Source: Planctomonas sp. JC2975
GTDB lineage: Bacteria > Actinomycetota > Actinomycetes > Actinomycetales > Microbacteriaceae
Length of the DNA stretch: 64,000 bases
Direction of reading: 5' to 3'
Assembly (NCBI RefSeq): GCF_012985205.1
Contig: NZ_JABEKS010000002.1
Coordinates: 518,480-582,479, forward strand
Under the pieces are notes generated by a model that did no database searches, was not told where the DNA came from, and was given only the letters and a program-made list of their open reading frames with translations. Position 1 is the stretch's first letter; each line of letters starts with the position of its first letter. The position numbers were made by a program, and so were the translations under genes. Below, in pieces: positions 44,379 to 54,132 of the stretch.

Positions 44379-45368
44379 GTGGCACATCCGTCGGCATCCA
44401 GATCGCACACGATGAACGGCCGCTCATACACACCCGGTCCTGGCGGCCGGGCGAGTCGGTGGGTATCCGTCGTTCGTCGCGCCGCCGTCGGTGCCGGCTC
44501 TGTTCTCGCCGTGACGGTGGGCATCGCGGCGATCACCGCTGCCGAGGCGCTGTGGACCAGAGGACAGCTCGCGACCATGCGTCCTTCGATCCCCTCTGCG
44601 CGGAACGGTCTCTTCGGCGACGCACACCAGAGCCCACCACTTCAGTTGGCGGTGATGGGTGACTCGTTGGCCGTGGGGTATGGGGCCGAGGACGAGTCCC
44701 ACACGGTCGGAGTGATACTGGCAAACGGGCTCGCGGCGGCGTCCGAACGCTCGGTGCAACTCACTAACGTGGCGGAGGTCGGCGCGGTGTCGAGCGACCT
44801 TCCTGCACAGCTGGTCAGGTTACGTCTGGTCAGCTCACCCGACGTCGCCGTCATCATCGTGGGGACGAACGATGCTTTCCATCTCGTGCCGCTCCCGGAT
44901 TCCCTGAGCCCGCTTCGGGCCACGATCACGGAACTGCGCAGCACGGGTGCTCGCGTCGTCCTCGCTTCCTGCCCCGATCTCGGCACGGTTCGCAGGTTCG
45001 TCGAGCCGATGCGGTTCGTTGCGCACTGGGCCAGCAGGTTCCTTGCCACTGGCCAGACGATCGTCGCACTGCGCGCCGGTGCTCGTACCGTCTCGCTCGC
45101 GGACGCACTCGGACCGTTGTTCCGACGTGATCCGGGCTCGATGTTCTCGCAGTTGGATCGTCTGCATCCGTCCGATCTCGGGTATTCGAACGCCGCGGCC
45201 GCGCTCCTCCCCAGCGTGCTGGCGGCCGCGGGATATCGCGCAGCAGCAGGGGGGCCCGTGCCGCATCGGGTGTATGAGAACCGCAGCCGTCGACCGCTCG
45301 CATGGATCGCGTTCCGCGCGTCGCGACGAGCCGGCGTGCGGGTGCGGAAACGCCGGCGACCCGAGTGA
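44379..45368 (+). CDS. SGNH/GDSL hydrolase with N-terminal membrane anchor
   Basis: A ~329-residue secreted or anchored esterase-type hydrolase. A basic stretch is followed by one membrane segment (AAVGAGSVLAVTVGIAAITAAEALW, ~35-60), then the GDSL block LQLAVMGDSLAVGYGAED (Ser nucleophile, ~89-106), block III IIVGTNDAFHLV (~160-171), and the block V Asp/His pair QLDRLHPSDLGYSNAA (~256-271). This family acts on acyl or acetyl esters, often of cell-wall glycans or lipids. The GTG at 44379 and an ATG at 44412 are both possible starts; neither has a convincing SD. A strongly basic C-terminus (ASRRAGVRVRKRRRPE) is unusual. Confidence 0.85.
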   Translation: MAHPSASRSHTMNGRSYTPGPGGRASRWVSVVRRAAVGAGSVLAVTVGIAAITAAEALWTRGQLATMRPSIPSARNGLFGDAHQSPPLQLAVMGDSLAVGYGAEDESHTVGVILANGLAAASERSVQLTNVAEVGAVSSDLPAQLVRLRLVSSPDVAVIIVGTNDAFHLVPLPDSLSPLRATITELRSTGARVVLASCPDLGTVRRFVEPMRFVAHWASRFLATGQTIVALRAGARTVSLADALGPLFRRDPGSMFSQLDRLHPSDLGYSNAAAALLPSVLAAAGYRAAAGGPVPHRVYENRSRRPLAWIAFRASRRAGVRVRKRRRPE

Positions 45369-45469
45369 GCGGTCGCCGAAGGAAAATCCACGGACTCGAA
45401 GGCGGCCGATGCTTCGGGCGCACGACGGGCGAGTTTTCTGCGGCTCTGCCTCCCGTAAACTTGATGTTC

Positions 45470-46510
45470 GTGCCAGAACCCATCGAGATCACCGAATCCG
45501 CGGTGCGATCGGCGGTCGACGCGGCCCTGGCCGCCGTGGATTCCGCCGCCGACATCGCGGAACTCAAGACGGCCCGTACGGAGCATTCCGGCGAGCACTC
45601 GCAGCTCGCGCGTCTGAACGCCTCGCTGCGCGATGTCGCAGCAGACCAGAAGGCCGCGCTCGGCAAGCTGGTCGGGCAGGCAAGGGGAGAGGTGAACCGT
45701 GCGTTCGCGGCTCGGGAAGCCGTGCTCGCCGAGGCGGAGAACGCGAAGCGGCTCGCCGAAGAAGCCGTCGACGTCACCGAGGTTGCGCTGCCCGGCCGAG
45801 TCGGGGCGCGGCATCCGCTCTCCCTGCTGCAGGAGCGCATCGCCGACATCTTCGTCGGCATGGGCTGGGAGGTCGCGGAGGGCCCGGAGCTCGAGAGCGA
45901 GTGGTTCAACTTCGACGCGCTGAACTTCGACGCCGATCACCCGGCGCGCGCTCTGCAGGACACGTTCTTCGTCGAACCCCCAGAGGCGCATCTCGTGCTG
46001 CGCACTCACACGTCTCCCGTGCAGGTGCGTGCCCTCTTGGAGCGCGAGCTTCCGGTGTACGTCGTCGCGCCGGGACGCGTGTACCGCACCGATGAGCTCG
46101 ATGCCACGCACCTTCCCGTGTTCAGCCAGGTCGAGGGCATCGCCGTCGACAAGGGCCTGACCATGGCGCACCTCCGCGGAACGCTCGAGCACTTCGCTCG
46201 CGCCATGTTCGGCGACGAGGCGAAGATCCGCCTGCGTCCCAACTACTTCCCGTTCACCGAGCCGAGCGCCGAGATGGACGTCTGGCATCCGGGAGCCAAG
46301 GGCGGCCCGCGCTGGATCGAGTGGGGCGGCTGCGGCATGGTGAACCGCAACGTGCTGCGCTCGGCCGGCATCGACCCCGACGTCTACACGGGATTCGCCT
46401 TCGGCATGGGCATCGAGCGCACGCTGCAGTTCCGGTACAGCCTGAACGACATGCGCGACTTCCTCGAGGGCGACATCCGCTTCTCCCAGCAGTTCGGAAT
46501 GGTGGTTTAA
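45470..46510 (+). CDS. pheS: Phenylalanyl-tRNA synthetase alpha subunit
   Basis: A 346-residue catalytic subunit of the class II (alpha-beta)2 enzyme. The N-terminal coiled coil (~5-75, ELKTARTEHSGEHSQLARLNASLRDV) binds tRNA. Motif 2 spans VYVVAPGRVYRTDELDATHLPVFSQVEG (~190-218), motif 3 is GFAFGMGIERTLQFRY (~303-318), and WIEWGGCGMVNRNVL lies between. Starts considered were ATG 45464 and GTG 45470; TAAACT at 45456-45461 puts the transcription start at about 45468, and the related N-terminus reads -PEPIEIT, so GTG in a nearly leaderless message is preferred. pheT follows 4 bp later. Confidence 0.94.
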   Translation: MPEPIEITESAVRSAVDAALAAVDSAADIAELKTARTEHSGEHSQLARLNASLRDVAADQKAALGKLVGQARGEVNRAFAAREAVLAEAENAKRLAEEAVDVTEVALPGRVGARHPLSLLQERIADIFVGMGWEVAEGPELESEWFNFDALNFDADHPARALQDTFFVEPPEAHLVLRTHTSPVQVRALLERELPVYVVAPGRVYRTDELDATHLPVFSQVEGIAVDKGLTMAHLRGTLEHFARAMFGDEAKIRLRPNYFPFTEPSAEMDVWHPGAKGGPRWIEWGGCGMVNRNVLRSAGIDPDVYTGFAFGMGIERTLQFRYSLNDMRDFLEGDIRFSQQFGMVV

Positions 46511-46514
46511 GGGC

Positions 46515-49031
46515 ATGCGAATCCCGCTGAGTTGGCTCGCCGAATACGTCGACGTCGCCCCCGGCTCGACGCCTGAGGACGTGCACGCCGCGCTCGTCAA
46601 GGTGGGGCTCGAAGAGGAGGCCATCCACCGCTTCGAGATCTCCGGTCCCGTTGTGGTCGGTGAAGTCCTCGACTTCGTCGAGGAACCGCAGACCAACGGC
46701 AAGACCATCCGCTGGTGCCAGGTGCGCGTCGCCCCCGATGGGGAGAATGCCGCAGACGGCGGGGATGCGGTACACGGCATCGTGTGCGGTGCCGGCAACT
46801 TCTTCCCCGGCGACAAGGTCGTCGTGACGTTGCCCGGCTCCGTCCTTCCCGGTCCGTTCCCGATCGCGGCCCGCAAGACGTACGGACACGTCTCCGACGG
46901 GATGATCGCCTCGGCGCGTGAGCTCGGTCTCGGCGACGAGCACAACGGCATCCTGCGGCTGAAGGAGCTCGGGATCGACGCGCCCGTCGGCACGGACGCG
47001 ATCGCGCTGCTCGGCCTGGACGACGCGTCGGTAGAGGTGAACGTGACCCCGGATCGCGGCTACGCGCTCTCCATCCGCGGCATCGCCCGCGAGTACGCCC
47101 ACTCGACCGGTGCAGCCTTCCGCGACCCTGCGGCATCCGTGGATCCGGTGGACGGCGAAGGCTTCGAGGTCGTCATCGCCGACGAGGGTCCGATCCGTGG
47201 CCGCGTCGGAGCGAGTGTCTTCGTCACGCGCGCCGTGCTGGGCGTCGACCCGGCCGCGCCGACGCCCGCCTGGATGATCGCTCGGCTCGTGCTGGCCGGC
47301 ATCCGATCCATCTCCCTCATCGTCGACGTGACCAACTACGTGATGGTCGAGTTGGGGCAGCCGATCCACGCCTACGACCTGGACAAGCTGACCGGTGGCA
47401 TCACCGTTCGCAGGGCGCAACAGGGCGAGAAGCTCGAAACCCTCGACGGACAGGTGCGCACGCTCGACGTGGAAGACCTGCTCATCACCGACGGATCCGG
47501 TCCGATCGGACTCGCCGGCGTGATGGGCGGTGCGACGACCGAGGTCGGTGACACGACGACGGACGTGCTCATCGAGGCGGCGAATTTCGACCCGGTGTCC
47601 ATCGCCCGCACGGCCCGCAGGCACAAGCTGCCCAGCGAGGCGTCCCGTCGCTTCGAGCGCAGCGTCGATCCGGATGTCGCCCGCGCCGCCGCTGCACGCG
47701 TCGTACAGCTGCTGGAGCAGCTCGGCGGAGGACGCGCCGACGGGCTCGGATCCACCCTGCACACCGCGACGGGCGCCGACCCGATCCAGCTGCCGCACGG
47801 ATACGTGACGAAGCTCGTCGGCGTCGAGTTCACCGACGACGAAGTGCGCACCACGCTCGCCGAGATCGGTGGAACCATCGAGCAGACGGATGACGGACTC
47901 CTGGTCACGCCGCCGACCTGGCGACCTGATCTCGGCGACAAGGCCGACCTGGCAGAGGAGGTCGCCCGCATCGTCGGATACGACCGCATCCCGTCGGTGC
48001 TTCCCGTCGCTCCGCCCGGACGCGGACTGACCCGCGCCCAGCAGCTGCGTCGTCAAGCCGCCACGGCACTCGCGGCCAGTGGGCTCACCGAGGTGTTGGC
48101 CTATCCGTTCGTGTCCTCGACGCAGAACGATCTGTTCGGCTCGCCCGTCGACGGCGAGGTTCCGGCGGTACGCCTGACGAACGCACTGGACGCCTCCGTG
48201 CCGTTCCTGCGCACCTCGCTGCTGCCCGGCCTGATCGACACCGCGAAGCGCAATCTCTCGCGCGGGCTCACCGACCTCGCGCTGTTCGAGATCGGCTTGG
48301 TCTTCCGTCCGGACGGCGCGGTGAGCGGAACCTCCGACCTCCCCGTCGGTGCTGCGCTCCCCGAGCCGGGCGTGCTCGCCGAGCTGGAGGCGGGCATCCC
48401 GGCGCAGCCGCAGCTGGCCGCTGCGCTGTTCACCGGCGACTCGACGGCCAAGCAGCCCGGCCAGGCCGCCATCGCATCGGGCATCGCGGACGCGCTGGGC
48501 GCGGTCCGCACCCTTGCCGCGGCACTCGGAACCGAGGTCACCGTGCGCCAGGGGTCGCACAAGGCGCTCCACCCGGGGCGTACCGCCGAGGTGCTGCTCG
48601 ACGGCAGCCCGATCGGCTACGCGGGCGAACTGCTGCCTCAGGTGGCGGAGGACGCCGACCTCCCGCGTGTCGTCGGCGTGCTCGAGGTCGACCTCGATCG
48701 CCTCATCGGCGTCGCAGGCGCTGACAAGCAGATCAGCCCCATCTCGACGTTCCCCGCCGCGACCCAGGACCTGTCGCTCGTCGTGGACGCGGCCGTGCCG
48801 GCCGCCGATGTGCTCGCGGCAGTGGTCGAGGGTGCAGGCGACCTGCTGGAGGCGGCCCACATCGTTGACGACTACCGCGGACGCGGCCTCCCTGTCGGCA
48901 GCAAGAGCCTGACGTTCGCGCTGCGTTTCCGCGCGGACGACCGCACGCTGACCGCAGCAGAGGCCAGCGATGCGAAGCTCGCAGGGGCAGCGCTCGCCGG
49001 GTCCCGGTTCGGAGCGACCGTTCGGGAGTAG
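46515..49031 (+). CDS. pheT: Phenylalanyl-tRNA synthetase beta subunit
   Basis: An 838-residue structural/editing subunit. The tRNA-binding EMAP-like domain is ~40-170 (VVGEVLDFVEEPQTNGKTIRWCQVRV ... VCGAGNFFPGDKVVVTLPGSVLPGPFPI). The B3/B4 editing domain is ~245-430 (LVDVTNYVMVELGQPIHAYDLDKL, SRRFERSVDPDVARAA), B5 ~435-510, the catalytic-like core ~520-730, and the ferredoxin-fold anticodon-binding domain ~743-838 (PISTFPAATQDLSLVVDAAVPA, LTFALRFRADDRTLT). Length is as expected for actinobacteria. ATG is preceded by TAAGGGC. A strong terminator follows. Confidence 0.96.
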   Translation: MRIPLSWLAEYVDVAPGSTPEDVHAALVKVGLEEEAIHRFEISGPVVVGEVLDFVEEPQTNGKTIRWCQVRVAPDGENAADGGDAVHGIVCGAGNFFPGDKVVVTLPGSVLPGPFPIAARKTYGHVSDGMIASARELGLGDEHNGILRLKELGIDAPVGTDAIALLGLDDASVEVNVTPDRGYALSIRGIAREYAHSTGAAFRDPAASVDPVDGEGFEVVIADEGPIRGRVGASVFVTRAVLGVDPAAPTPAWMIARLVLAGIRSISLIVDVTNYVMVELGQPIHAYDLDKLTGGITVRRAQQGEKLETLDGQVRTLDVEDLLITDGSGPIGLAGVMGGATTEVGDTTTDVLIEAANFDPVSIARTARRHKLPSEASRRFERSVDPDVARAAAARVVQLLEQLGGGRADGLGSTLHTATGADPIQLPHGYVTKLVGVEFTDDEVRTTLAEIGGTIEQTDDGLLVTPPTWRPDLGDKADLAEEVARIVGYDRIPSVLPVAPPGRGLTRAQQLRRQAATALAASGLTEVLAYPFVSSTQNDLFGSPVDGEVPAVRLTNALDASVPFLRTSLLPGLIDTAKRNLSRGLTDLALFEIGLVFRPDGAVSGTSDLPVGAALPEPGVLAELEAGIPAQPQLAAALFTGDSTAKQPGQAAIASGIADALGAVRTLAAALGTEVTVRQGSHKALHPGRTAEVLLDGSPIGYAGELLPQVAEDADLPRVVGVLEVDLDRLIGVAGADKQISPISTFPAATQDLSLVVDAAVPAADVLAAVVEGAGDLLEAAHIVDDYRGRGLPVGSKSLTFALRFRADDRTLTAAEASDAKLAGAALAGSRFGATVRE

Positions 49032-49104
49032 TCCACTGTCGCCTGCCCGTGCCCCTGCCCGTACCCGCTGAGCGCGGCGCGCTCGCAGTGCGCGGACGGC
49101 TGCA

Positions 49105-49140
49105 GATTCGGGCATCCATCGGTCGATGGATGCCCGAATC
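49105..49140. terminator. 16-bp perfect hairpin after pheT
   Basis: GATTCGGGCATCCATC (49105-49120) pairs with 49125-49140 around the loop GGTC. It lies 74 bp after the pheT stop and 50 bp before the ABC gene. No T-run follows. It is a very stable structure and a likely terminator in either direction. Confidence 0.8.
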
Positions 49141-49189
49141 CATCTCCTGCCCCATGGCGGAGAGGACCCTGTCCGACCAGCCTTGAGAC

Positions 49190-50065
49190 ATGACGAACAG
49201 CTCCGATCCCGTGGTCAGCGTCCGCGGGTTGCGCAAGGCGTACAGCGGGTTCACCGTCGTCGACGACATCGACTTCGAGATCGCCCCCGGCGAGACGTTC
49301 GCACTCCTCGGACCGAACGGCGCAGGCAAGTCCACGACCATTGAGATCCTCGCCGGCTATCGCGATCGCACCGCGGGCGATGTCCGAGTGCTGGGTGTCG
49401 ATCCGCAGCACGCGACGCGCGGCTGGAAGGCTCAGCTCGGCATCGTGCTGCAATCCACCGGCGAGCCGGGTGTCATGACCGTCGCAGAGCAGCTCAGGCA
49501 TTTCGCGCGGTTCTATCCGCGACCACGCGACGTCGACGAGACCATTGCAGCCGTCGGACTGACGGACAAGGCCGGTGCCCGGCTCGCCAAGTTGTCCGGC
49601 GGCCAGCGGAGACGGGTGGATGTCGCACTCGGCATCATCGGCAACCCGCGGCTGCTCTTCCTCGACGAGCCGACAACGGGCTTCGACCCCGAGGCGCGCC
49701 ATGAGTTCTGGGAACTCATCCGCACGCTCAAACGAGACGGGACGAGCATCCTGCTCACCACCCACTACCTCGACGAGGCCGCCCGCCTCGGCGACCGGGC
49801 CGGCGTCATCGCCGCGGGCCGCATGGTCGACATCGGAGCGATCCACGAGCTCGGCGGTGCGGATGCCCGCACGCCGCTGGTGCGCTGGCGCGACGACCGC
49901 GGGCAGCATGAGGTGCGCACGCGCGAACCCGGCCGCACTGTCGCCGACATCGTCGCCGACCTCGGCTCGGAGCCCGACGACCTCGAAGTCGTGCGACCCA
50001 GTCTGGAGGATGTCTACCTCGGCCTCCTCGGCACGGCGAGGGACCTCGAGGAGGTGGCGGCATGA
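49190..50065 (+). CDS. ABC transporter ATP-binding protein (DrrA/NodI type)
   Basis: A 291-residue ATPase subunit of an ABC-2 exporter. Walker A is LLGPNGAGKSTTIEIL (~43-58), Q-loop LGIVLQSTGEPG (~85), signature AKLSGGQRRRVDVALGI (~133-149), Walker B LLFLDEPTTGFDPEARHEFWE (~155-175) and the H-loop His in LLTTHYLDEA (~189). The C-terminal ~80 residues (VRWRDDRGQHEVRTREPGRT) are a domain usual in DrrA-like exporters. The permease follows with a 4-bp overlap and a two-component system after it, a standard arrangement for antibiotic or lipid efflux with its own sensor. The substrate is not known. Confidence 0.92.
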   Translation: MTNSSDPVVSVRGLRKAYSGFTVVDDIDFEIAPGETFALLGPNGAGKSTTIEILAGYRDRTAGDVRVLGVDPQHATRGWKAQLGIVLQSTGEPGVMTVAEQLRHFARFYPRPRDVDETIAAVGLTDKAGARLAKLSGGQRRRVDVALGIIGNPRLLFLDEPTTGFDPEARHEFWELIRTLKRDGTSILLTTHYLDEAARLGDRAGVIAAGRMVDIGAIHELGGADARTPLVRWRDDRGQHEVRTREPGRTVADIVADLGSEPDDLEVVRPSLEDVYLGLLGTARDLEEVAA

Positions 50066-50871
50066 GCACTCTGGCTCTGGGCGCCGAGCGCACGCGGTAC
50101 GAGATCGTCTCGTACTTCCGCTCGATGGACACGGTGTTCTTCACCTTCCTCTTCCCCCTCGTGATGCTGGGCATCTTCACGGCGGCGTTCAGCGCGGCGG
50201 GGGACATCGTCGCCAAGCCCGGCGAGCCGGGTATCTCCGTCGGTGCGTACTACCTGCCGGGGATGCTCGCCGCCGGCATCCTGCTCTCCGGGGTGCAGAA
50301 TCTGGGTGTCGACATCGCCGGCGAGAAGTCGGACGGCACGCTCAAGCGGCTGGGCGGGACTCCGCTGTCGCCGGTGAGCTACTTCGCGGGCAAGATCGGA
50401 CAGGTCTTCGTGACGGCGGTCATCCAGGCGCTGCTGTTGCTCGCGGTCGCGCGTCTCATCTTCGGCATCGCGCTGCCGACCGATCCCGAGAAATGGCTCA
50501 CGTTCGCCTGGATCTTCGTGCTCGGCATCGTGACCTCGGCGCTGCTCGGCATCGCGCTGTCGGCACTGCCCCGGTCCGGACGCTCGGCATCAGCCGTCAT
50601 CGTGCCCATGGTGCTGATCCTGCAGTTCATCTCCGGCGTGTATCTGAACTTCTCGCAACTCCCGGGATGGATGCAGACGATCGCATCGATCTTCCCGCTG
50701 AAGTGGATCGCGCAGGGCATGCGGAGCGTGTTCCTTCCCTCGGACTTCGTCGTTCTCGAGCCGAACGAGAGCTGGCAGCTCGGATGGGGCGCGCTCGTGC
50801 TGGTCGGCTGGCTCATCGTCGGACTGGTGATCAGCAGGCTCACCTTCCGGTGGATCCGCAAGGACGGCTGA
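50062..50871 (+). CDS. ABC-2 type transporter permease
   Basis: A 269-residue membrane subunit with six membrane segments (~27-50, ~72-95, ~112-137, ~148-170, ~178-200, ~235-258). MLAAGILLSGVQNLGVDIAGEKSDGTLKRLGGTPLSPVSYFAGKI is the ABC-2 signature: an amphipathic coupling region followed by ...GT.KRL...P. SVFLPSDFVVLEPNESW is an outer loop. The ATG at 50062 overlaps the end of the ATPase gene (ATGA). It works with the neighbouring ATPase as a homodimer or heterodimer exporter. Confidence 0.9.
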   Translation: MSTLALGAERTRYEIVSYFRSMDTVFFTFLFPLVMLGIFTAAFSAAGDIVAKPGEPGISVGAYYLPGMLAAGILLSGVQNLGVDIAGEKSDGTLKRLGGTPLSPVSYFAGKIGQVFVTAVIQALLLLAVARLIFGIALPTDPEKWLTFAWIFVLGIVTSALLGIALSALPRSGRSASAVIVPMVLILQFISGVYLNFSQLPGWMQTIASIFPLKWIAQGMRSVFLPSDFVVLEPNESWQLGWGALVLVGWLIVGLVISRLTFRWIRKDG

Positions 50872-50921
50872 CCGAGGGGCGTGGGTCGCTTGCGGTGCGG
50901 CTTCGATGCGAGAGTTGCCTC

Positions 50922-52115
50922 GTGAACATGCAGAAGCGCGCATGGTGGGATGTCGCGGTCGGCGTCACCGCACTCGCCTGCGCGTTCCTGATCTGGCTGG
51001 ACGCCGCTGTCATCCCCGGCGCACCGAAGAACACGATCGCCTCATCGAGTGCGCTGGCGGCGTTCGTGGTGGCGTACGCCGTGTTCGGCAGGTGGCTGAT
51101 CGGATGCGACGCCCCGGTAGCCGCCCATGTCTACCTCGGCCTGATGACTCTGATCGTCGCTCTCGGTTGTGCTGCCGACCCGAATCTGTCGGTGCTGCAG
51201 GCGATGGCGTATCCGCTGATCGGGTGCCTGGCGCCTGGCCGCATCCGGACAATGCTCGCGTGGGACGTCGTACTCGGCATCGCAATGTTCGCGGGCCTCG
51301 CGCTCGGACCTGCCGGCGTGAGCGCGGCCGCGATCACGGCATCCTTGTCGTTCGTCTTCGCGGTCGCGATCGGACTCTGGATCTGGCGGATCGTCGACTG
51401 GGGTGCAGAGCGCGCCCACCTTCTGGTCGAGCTGCAGGCGGCACAGAACCGGGAAGCGGCAGCTGCCAGCGACGCGGGCGCCGTTCGCGAGCGGGAGCGC
51501 CTTGCGCGCGACATGCACGACACAGTCGCACAGTCGTTGACCGGGCTTGTCATGCTCGCCGAGCGGGCTGAGCGGCAGGCGCTGAGAATCGATGCGTCTG
51601 GGGCCTTGCCGGAGACGTTGCGCACCATGGAGAGTGCCGCGCGCGAGACTCTGCGCGAGATCCGGTCCTTGGTGGCCGAGTCGGCGTCGCAGTCCGTCGA
51701 GGACGGCCTGAACGAGGCGGCCCGTCGGGTGGCGGCACGGTTCGATCGCGAGGCGGGGATCGCAGTCGACGTGCGCTTCGATGAAGTCGAACTCTCCAGG
51801 GAGCAGCAGGTGGTGCTGCTGCGCTGTCTCCAGGAGGCGCTCGCGAACGTGCGCAAGCACGCCAGTGCGAGCAAGGTCGAGGCATCACTGCGGGCCGTGG
51901 ACGACGTCCTCATGCTGGAGGTCGTCGACGACGGGGTCGGCGTGGCCCAAGGCAGGGGCGATGGTTTCGGACTGTCCGGCATGCGGGATCGCGTGCGCAC
52001 GTTCGGCGGCGATGTGACGCTGGAATCCGCCGAACCCAACGGGGCACGGCTGACCGTCACGGTGCCGACGCGCTCGACGACCGCTGCAGACGTCAGAGGG
52101 GAGCAGGTCTCGTGA
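50922..52115 (+). CDS. Sensor histidine kinase (NarL-type partner)
   Basis: A 397-residue kinase of the HisKA_3 class. Six hydrophobic segments (~8-155) form the sensor; then comes the dimerisation helix with the phospho-accepting His in [26 protein letters not shown] (His ~201) and a HATPase domain: [20 protein letters not shown] (N box, ~303-322), [10 protein letters not shown] (G1), [22 protein letters not shown] (G2). It has no large extracellular loop, which fits a membrane-perturbation sensor such as LiaS/DesK. The GTG start is 50 bp after the permease. It shares the GTGA overlap with the regulator gene. Confidence 0.91.
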   Translation: MNMQKRAWWDVAVGVTALACAFLIWLDAAVIPGAPKNTIASSSALAAFVVAYAVFGRWLIGCDAPVAAHVYLGLMTLIVALGCAADPNLSVLQAMAYPLIGCLAPGRIRTMLAWDVVLGIAMFAGLALGPAGVSAAAITASLSFVFAVAIGLWIWRIVDWGAERAHLLVELQAAQNREAAAASDAGAVRERERLARDMHDTVAQSLTGLVMLAERAERQALRIDASGALPETLRTMESAARETLREIRSLVAESASQSVEDGLNEAARRVAARFDREAGIAVDVRFDEVELSREQQVVLLRCLQEALANVRKHASASKVEASLRAVDDVLMLEVVDDGVGVAQGRGDGFGLSGMRDRVRTFGGDVTLESAEPNGARLTVTVPTRSTTAADVRGEQVS

Positions 52116-52747
52116 TCCGCGTGCTGGTCGCCGACGATCATCCGCTCGTGCGGCGTGGCATCCGCGCGATGCTGGAAGACGAGCCCGATCTCGAGGTCGT
52201 CGGCGAGGCGGATGACGGTGCCGAGGCCGTCAGGACTGCCGAGGCGTTCGACCCCGACGTCGTGCTGATGGACCTGCGGATGCCCGTGCTCGGCGGATCG
52301 GACGCCACCGCGCGCATCCTCGCCGGCGCCCGAGCACGGCAGGTGGTCACGCGGGTGCTCGTCCTCACCACGTTCGAATCCGATGCGGATGTGCTCAGCG
52401 CGATCGAGGCAGGTGCCAGCGGATACCTCTTGAAGGCGGCACCCCACGACGAAGTCGTCGCGGCGGTGCGCGCGGTGGCCGCAGGTCGCACGGTGCTCGC
52501 ACCCGGGATCGCCGAGGCCCTGGTGCGCGGCACGCGTGGTCACTCCGACGAGCGGATCCGGCTGTCGGAGCGCGAGGTCGAGGTGCTGAGGCTCGTGGCG
52601 ACCGGCGCGAGCAATGCTCGCATCGCCGCTGATCTGTACATCGCCGAGTCGACCGTGAAGACGCACCTCGTGCACGTCTTCGAGAAGCTCGGCGTCGACG
52701 ACCGCACCCGAGCGGTGACCCGCGCGCAGGAACTCGGCATCCTGTGA
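52112..52747 (+). CDS. NarL/LuxR family response regulator
   Basis: A 211-residue two-component regulator. The receiver domain (~1-118) has the acid pocket [14 protein letters not shown], the phospho-acceptor Asp54 in [14 protein letters not shown], Thr ~88 in [14 protein letters not shown] and Lys ~109 in [11 protein letters not shown]. The LuxR-type HTH is ~146-205: [55 protein letters not shown]. It is translation-coupled to the kinase (GTGA). It probably controls the upstream ABC exporter genes. The order exporter-kinase-regulator, all on one strand, suggests an autoregulated operon. Confidence 0.93.
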   Translation: MIRVLVADDHPLVRRGIRAMLEDEPDLEVVGEADDGAEAVRTAEAFDPDVVLMDLRMPVLGGSDATARILAGARARQVVTRVLVLTTFESDADVLSAIEAGASGYLLKAAPHDEVVAAVRAVAAGRTVLAPGIAEALVRGTRGHSDERIRLSEREVEVLRLVATGASNARIAADLYIAESTVKTHLVHVFEKLGVDDRTRAVTRAQELGIL

Positions 52748-52886
52748 TCCGTTGACGCACGGTATCCGCGGCGAGGGGGATCGCGGCGCAGGATCGTGTC
52801 GTGCGACGGTTCCTCTGCGGAAGACTCGACGGACGCTACGGGGCTCGGTTCGCACCAGTCCTCGCGCTGCCGGTAAGCTCGAGCAC

Positions 52887-52985
52887 ATGTCTTGCACCCG
52901 GCGCACCTCGAACGCACAGGTCTTCTCGACCCGTGCGGTGCGCCGACGTCAGTGCCGACTCCTTCTGGGCGCACGCCGAAGCTAG
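52887..52985 (+). CDS. Candidate arginine-rich leaderless ORF upstream of argC
   Basis: A 32-codon ORF beginning MSCTRRTSNAQVFSTR and continuing AVRRRQCRLLLGARRS. Nine of its residues are Arg (codons CGG, CGC, CGT and the usually rare CGA). TAAGCT (52874-52879) lies seven bases ahead of the ATG, the same leaderless layout as at real genes here. A GGCGACGC hairpin starts at the stop codon (52985-52992 with 53026-53033), with an inner alternative ACCGC/GCGGT. These are the marks of a transcription attenuator for arginine genes. However, argC also has its own leaderless promoter (TAAGGT, 53062-53067), so the role is unproven. Confidence 0.45.
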   Translation: MSCTRRTSNAQVFSTRAVRRRQCRLLLGARRS

Positions 52986-53073
52986 GCGACGCGTACGGGA
53001 CCGCGTGTTGAGCGGTTCGCTGTGGGCGTCGCCGTGCCGACAACCGTTCGCCCAACCCTCTTAAGGTAGAGAC

Positions 53074-54132
53074 ATGTCCTATTCGGTCGCCGTCGCCGGC
53101 GCCTCGGGCTACGCGGGGGGAGAGATCCTCCGCATTCTGGCCGATCATCCTGATTTCGAGATCCGCACCGTGACGGCCGGTTCCAATGCCGGCTCGCCGC
53201 TCATCGATCACCAGCCGCATCTGCGCTCCCTCGCTCACCTCACGCTGCAGGAGACGGATGCCACGACCCTCGCCGGTCATGACGTCGTGTTCCTCGCGCT
53301 GCCGCACGGAGCATCCGGAGCCATCAGCGCCCAGCTCGGAGACGGCACACTCGTCGTCGACTGCGGCGCGGATCACCGGCTCACGTCCGAGTCCGACTGG
53401 GACGCCTTCTACGGCGGCGACTACGCAGGTGCGTGGGCATACGGCGTTCCTGAGCTCCCCGTCGTGGATGGCAGCGGGGTGGACGGCAAGCAGCGGGATG
53501 TCCTCGCCGGCGTCACCCGCATCGCCGCACCCGGCTGCAACGCCAGCTCGGTCTCGCTCGCCATCGCACCCGGAGTCGCTGCGGGGCTCATCGACGAGAC
53601 GGACATCGTCGCCGTGCTCGCCGTCGGCCCGAGCGGCGCAGGCAAGAGCCTCAAGACCACCTATCTCGCGTCCGAATTGCTCGGCAACGCCGTGCCGTAC
53701 GGCGTCGGCGGAACCCACAGGCACATCCCCGAGATCCTGCAGAATCTGCGGGCCGCGGGGGCTGCGAACCCGGCCATCTCGTTCACGCCGGTGCTGGTGC
53801 CTATGTCGCGGGGGATCCTCGCGACGGTCAGCGCTCCTCTGAAGCCAGGCGTCTCGGTCGACGAGGTGCGGGCGGCGTGGAACGACGCGTACGCAGGAGA
53901 GCGGTTCGTGCAGGTTCTCCCGGCTGGCAGGTTCCCGCGCACGTCCGACGTGCTGGGCGCCAACACCGCTCTGATCGGCCTGGCCGTCGACGCCAGGGCG
54001 AACCGAGTCGTGTCCATCATCGCCGTGGACAATCTCGTCAAGGGCACCGCGGGTGCCGCCATCCAGTGCGCGAACATCGCACTCGGCCTGCCGGAGAGCA
54101 CCGGCCTCAGCGTGAACGGAGTCGCACCGTGA
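53074..54132 (+). CDS. argC: N-acetyl-gamma-glutamyl-phosphate reductase
   Basis: A 352-residue NADPH-dependent enzyme of arginine synthesis. It has the Rossmann start [18 protein letters not shown] (~5-22), [15 protein letters not shown] (~69-83), the catalytic Cys in [24 protein letters not shown] sequence (Cys ~153) and the substrate pocket [11 protein letters not shown] (~213). It makes the semialdehyde from N-acetylglutamyl phosphate supplied by ArgB. TAAGGT (53062-53067) six bases ahead of the ATG gives a leaderless start. argJ overlaps its stop codon by 4 bp. It opens a six-gene operon of ~6.8 kb. Confidence 0.96.
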   Translation: MSYSVAVAGASGYAGGEILRILADHPDFEIRTVTAGSNAGSPLIDHQPHLRSLAHLTLQETDATTLAGHDVVFLALPHGASGAISAQLGDGTLVVDCGADHRLTSESDWDAFYGGDYAGAWAYGVPELPVVDGSGVDGKQRDVLAGVTRIAAPGCNASSVSLAIAPGVAAGLIDETDIVAVLAVGPSGAGKSLKTTYLASELLGNAVPYGVGGTHRHIPEILQNLRAAGAANPAISFTPVLVPMSRGILATVSAPLKPGVSVDEVRAAWNDAYAGERFVQVLPAGRFPRTSDVLGANTALIGLAVDARANRVVSIIAVDNLVKGTAGAAIQCANIALGLPESTGLSVNGVAP

